Shown here one piece after another: positions 7,402-8,293 of a stretch of DNA of 8,293 nt. Location: the NCBI GenBank assembly GCA_017526725.1, contig JAFXRA010000087.1:1-8293 (forward strand), read 5' to 3'. How positions within the stretch are numbered: the stretch's first letter is position 1; every line of letters starts with the position of its first letter. The notes below the pieces were generated by a model, which had not been told where the DNA came from, did not search any database, and saw only the letters and a list, made by a program, of their open reading frames with translations. The position numbers and the translations under genes are program-made. Source of the stretch: Candidatus Rifleibacteriota bacterium (GTDB taxonomy: Bacteria > Riflebacteria > Ozemobacteria > Ozemobacterales > Ozemobacteraceae).

Positions 7402-7908
7402 TTATTTCTTCCTCCTTTTATTCGCACTCAATTCTTTCGGAAACTCAAATACTGCTTGGGCTTCTTTCACGCTACTGAGTGGTAACTCTCGGAGTTCCTT
7501 ATCGGTCTGAATCTTTATTTTATCAGGAGTAAACTCCTGTAATCTTGCTTCAATTACCTCTTTACGAACTTTACCATCAGTGCCTTCTGACTGAAGCGTC
7601 CATTTAACCAGTTTGCCAACATGCCGCTCGAAGTCTACTTGCCGTTTTAGAATCCTTTCTATTCCCGGCGAGGATACCTCTAAGGTATAGGCATCTGGTA
7701 TGATGTCTACTTCGTCGAGATAATCACTCAGGCCCCTTGAGACTTTTTCACAGTCATCTACGGTTACTCCTTGAGGACTATCTATGAAGACCTCTAATAC
7801 CTTTTTCTTTCCTAGCTTCTTGAGGGTTACGTCGTAGATTTCATAGGGAAAAGAATCTTCGACAAACTTGCGGATTGTACCAACTATCCGTTCATTATCG
7901 TTTTCCAT
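7402..7908 (-). CDS. rimP: Ribosome maturation factor RimP
   Basis: Cytoplasmic assembly factor of the 30S ribosomal subunit, known to bind the free subunit and help late maturation. The 168-residue product has the usual family length. The N-terminal domain (about residues 1-85) ends in the family signature LEVSSPGIERILK at 76-88, and an SH3-like C-terminal domain follows (about 88-155, beginning near VDFERHVGKLVKW). The tail is basic (ANKRRKK). The ATG at 7908 is supported by an AGGAG (minus strand, 7921-7917) eight bases upstream. It is the first gene of the operon; its TAA ends two bases before the nusA start, so the two are probably translationally coupled. The identification is firm; the function is inherited from the family. 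Confidence 0.96.
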   Translation of the reverse strand: MENDNERIVGTIRKFVEDSFPYEIYDVTLKKLGKKKVLEVFIDSPQGVTVDDCEKVSRGLSDYLDEVDIIPDAYTLEVSSPGIERILKRQVDFERHVGKLVKWTLQSEGTDGKVRKEVIEARLQEFTPDKIKIQTDKELRELPLSSVKEAQAVFEFPKELSANKRRKK

Positions 7909-7955
7909 TCATTTTTCTCCTAATAGCAAAATATCGCCAAATCCTTGACGTACCG

Positions 7956-7997
7956 CTAACTTGATAATATTCGCTTGCAATTAGCTTTGCAAGTTAG
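7956..7997. repeat. Two overlapping inverted repeats around promoter P1
   Basis: CTAACTTG (7956-7963) is the exact reverse complement of CAAGTTAG (7990-7997). Inside this pair, CTTGCAA (7974-7980) is the exact reverse complement of TTGCAAG (7987-7993), with a 6-base loop. The two pairings share bases 7990-7993, so only one can form at a time in RNA. The inner repeat covers the P1 -35 box and part of its spacer; the outer repeat brackets the whole promoter. It could be an operator, or a leader structure in transcripts from P2. Confidence 0.45.
7964..7992 (-). promoter_or_regulatory. Candidate sigma-70 promoter P1 of the rimP operon
   Basis: On the minus strand, TTGCAA (7992-7987) and TATTAT (7969-7964) are 17 bases apart. 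The -10 box matches five of six consensus positions, the -35 box four of six. Transcription would begin near 7957 and give a leader of about 49 bases before rimP. This is a sequence match only. Confidence 0.45.
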
Positions 7998-8003
7998 TCG
8001 AGA

Positions 8004-8032
8004 AGTTTAACACGTAATTAAAAACTTTGCAA
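8004..8032 (-). promoter_or_regulatory. Candidate upstream promoter P2 of the rimP operon
   Basis: On the minus strand, TTGCAA (8032-8027) and TAAACT (8009-8004) are 17 bases apart, with a TG one base before the -10 box (extended -10). It lies exactly 40 bp upstream of P1 and shares the same -35 hexamer. The -10 box matches only four of six positions, so it is weaker by sequence. A transcript would begin near 7997. Confidence 0.3.
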
Positions 8033-8049
8033 GTAATATATTTTTTTAA

Positions 8050-8217
8050 GACATAAGATATAAGACCAAAACTTGAGATATAAGTTAGAGAGATAAGAGC
8101 CTGCGGTTCTGTGGTGAGTGGGACGATTCGCTGTGGGACAGTTGTCTTGTTCGACCCAATTCTCCTCCGCGGTATCTTTATTAAAAGAGATAAGAGAGCA
8201 GGGCTTAGAGATAAGAG
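8050..8217. repeat. AGAGATAAGAG repeat cluster around a G+C-richer core
   Basis: The exact 11-mer AGAGATAAGAG occurs at 8089-8099, 8186-8196 and 8207-8217, with looser relatives (GAGATATAAG, AAGATATAAG) between about 8053 and 8084. Between the first two copies lies a G+C-richer core closed by CTGCGG (8101-8106) and CCGCGG (8167-8172), which can pair with one G-U. The core contains GTGGGAC twice (8118-8124 and 8133-8139) and a small CTGT/ACAG hairpin (8131-8141). The arrangement looks like a non-coding dispersed element flanked by direct repeats, but only one copy is visible here. Confidence 0.5.
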
Positions 8218-8293
8218 GAATGTTTAGCAAACGAAAGTTTACTTGTATAACCAACAATTACTAGCAACCAAAGATTGATTGGAAAATCATCAA

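Larger units (their letters stand above)
7909..8293. other. Gene-free region upstream of the rimP operon
   Basis: This 385-base stretch holds the rimP ribosome binding site (7917-7921), two candidate promoters, the inverted repeats at 7956-7997 and the repeat cluster at about 8050-8217. A further near-perfect hairpin with a GAAA loop is at 8226-8243 (AGCAAAC and GTTTACT, one mismatch). From 8244 to the window edge I see nothing recognisable. No tRNA gene, riboswitch or convincing coding region is present. Confidence 0.6.

Noticed and set aside
8085..8159. 24-codon minus-strand frame starting at TTG after GGAGGAG, ending in TAA
   Set aside because: The ribosome-binding match is good but the spacing is short, and the frame lies entirely in the repeat element (its Ser-His pairs are the GTCCCAC heptamers read as codons). 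A leader peptide cannot be excluded but has no further support.
8101..8172. tRNA-like structure (closing stem and a GTTCGACCC segment)
   Set aside because: The TTCGA segment is not flanked by a pairing T-stem, and no acceptor, D or anticodon arms of correct length can be drawn.
8018..8257. Minus-strand open frame of 79 codons upstream of rimP
   Set aside because: It starts at TTG, has no recognisable domain or composition of a real protein, runs through the AGAGATAAGAG repeats and the G+C-richer core, and overlaps candidate promoter P2. It is better explained as non-coding repeat DNA.

Overview
The window holds one block of eight tightly packed genes, all on the minus strand. In order of transcription they are rimP, nusA, infB, ylxP (DUF503), rbfA, nrnA, truB and ribF. 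Every gene belongs to a known family. The order, with a DUF503 gene between infB and rbfA and nrnA-truB-ribF behind, is the one typical of Firmicutes (Bacillota). DNA of about 40% G+C by eye, a short 357-residue NusA without C-terminal acidic repeats, and strong GGAGG-type ribosome binding sites agree with that. An anaerobic Clostridia or Negativicutes-type bacterium is a reasonable guess, but the sequence alone does not fix genus or class.

Layout: positions 7909-8293 lie upstream of the operon and hold no convincing gene. They contain two candidate sigma-70-type promoters facing rimP, overlapping inverted repeats around the promoter next to the gene, and a repeat-rich stretch with three exact 11-bp copies of AGAGATAAGAG and a G+C-richer core. 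Positions 169-7908 are almost wholly coding. Neighbours overlap by up to 20 bp or are separated by at most 15 bp, so translational coupling along one mRNA is likely. Positions 1-168, after the ribF stop, hold a compact array of small hairpins separated by a GTCTCAC heptamer, followed toward the gene by five regularly spaced GCTCT pentamers.

The genes serve one theme, making and starting the ribosome and coupling it to transcription. RimP and RbfA mature the 30S subunit, NusA controls elongation, pausing and termination, IF2 delivers initiator tRNA, TruB makes pseudouridine 55 in tRNA, NrnA degrades the last short RNAs, and RibF makes FMN and FAD. The small ylxR and ylxQ genes that usually sit between nusA and infB in Firmicutes are absent (15 bp gap), and rpsO, often next after ribF, is not in the window.

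I see no undescribed enzyme or defence system. The points most worth a second look are the hairpin-heptamer array after ribF and its possible relative upstream of rimP, the glutamine/asparagine-rich prion-like segment of IF2, and two substitutions at usually conserved family positions in NrnA and RbfA.
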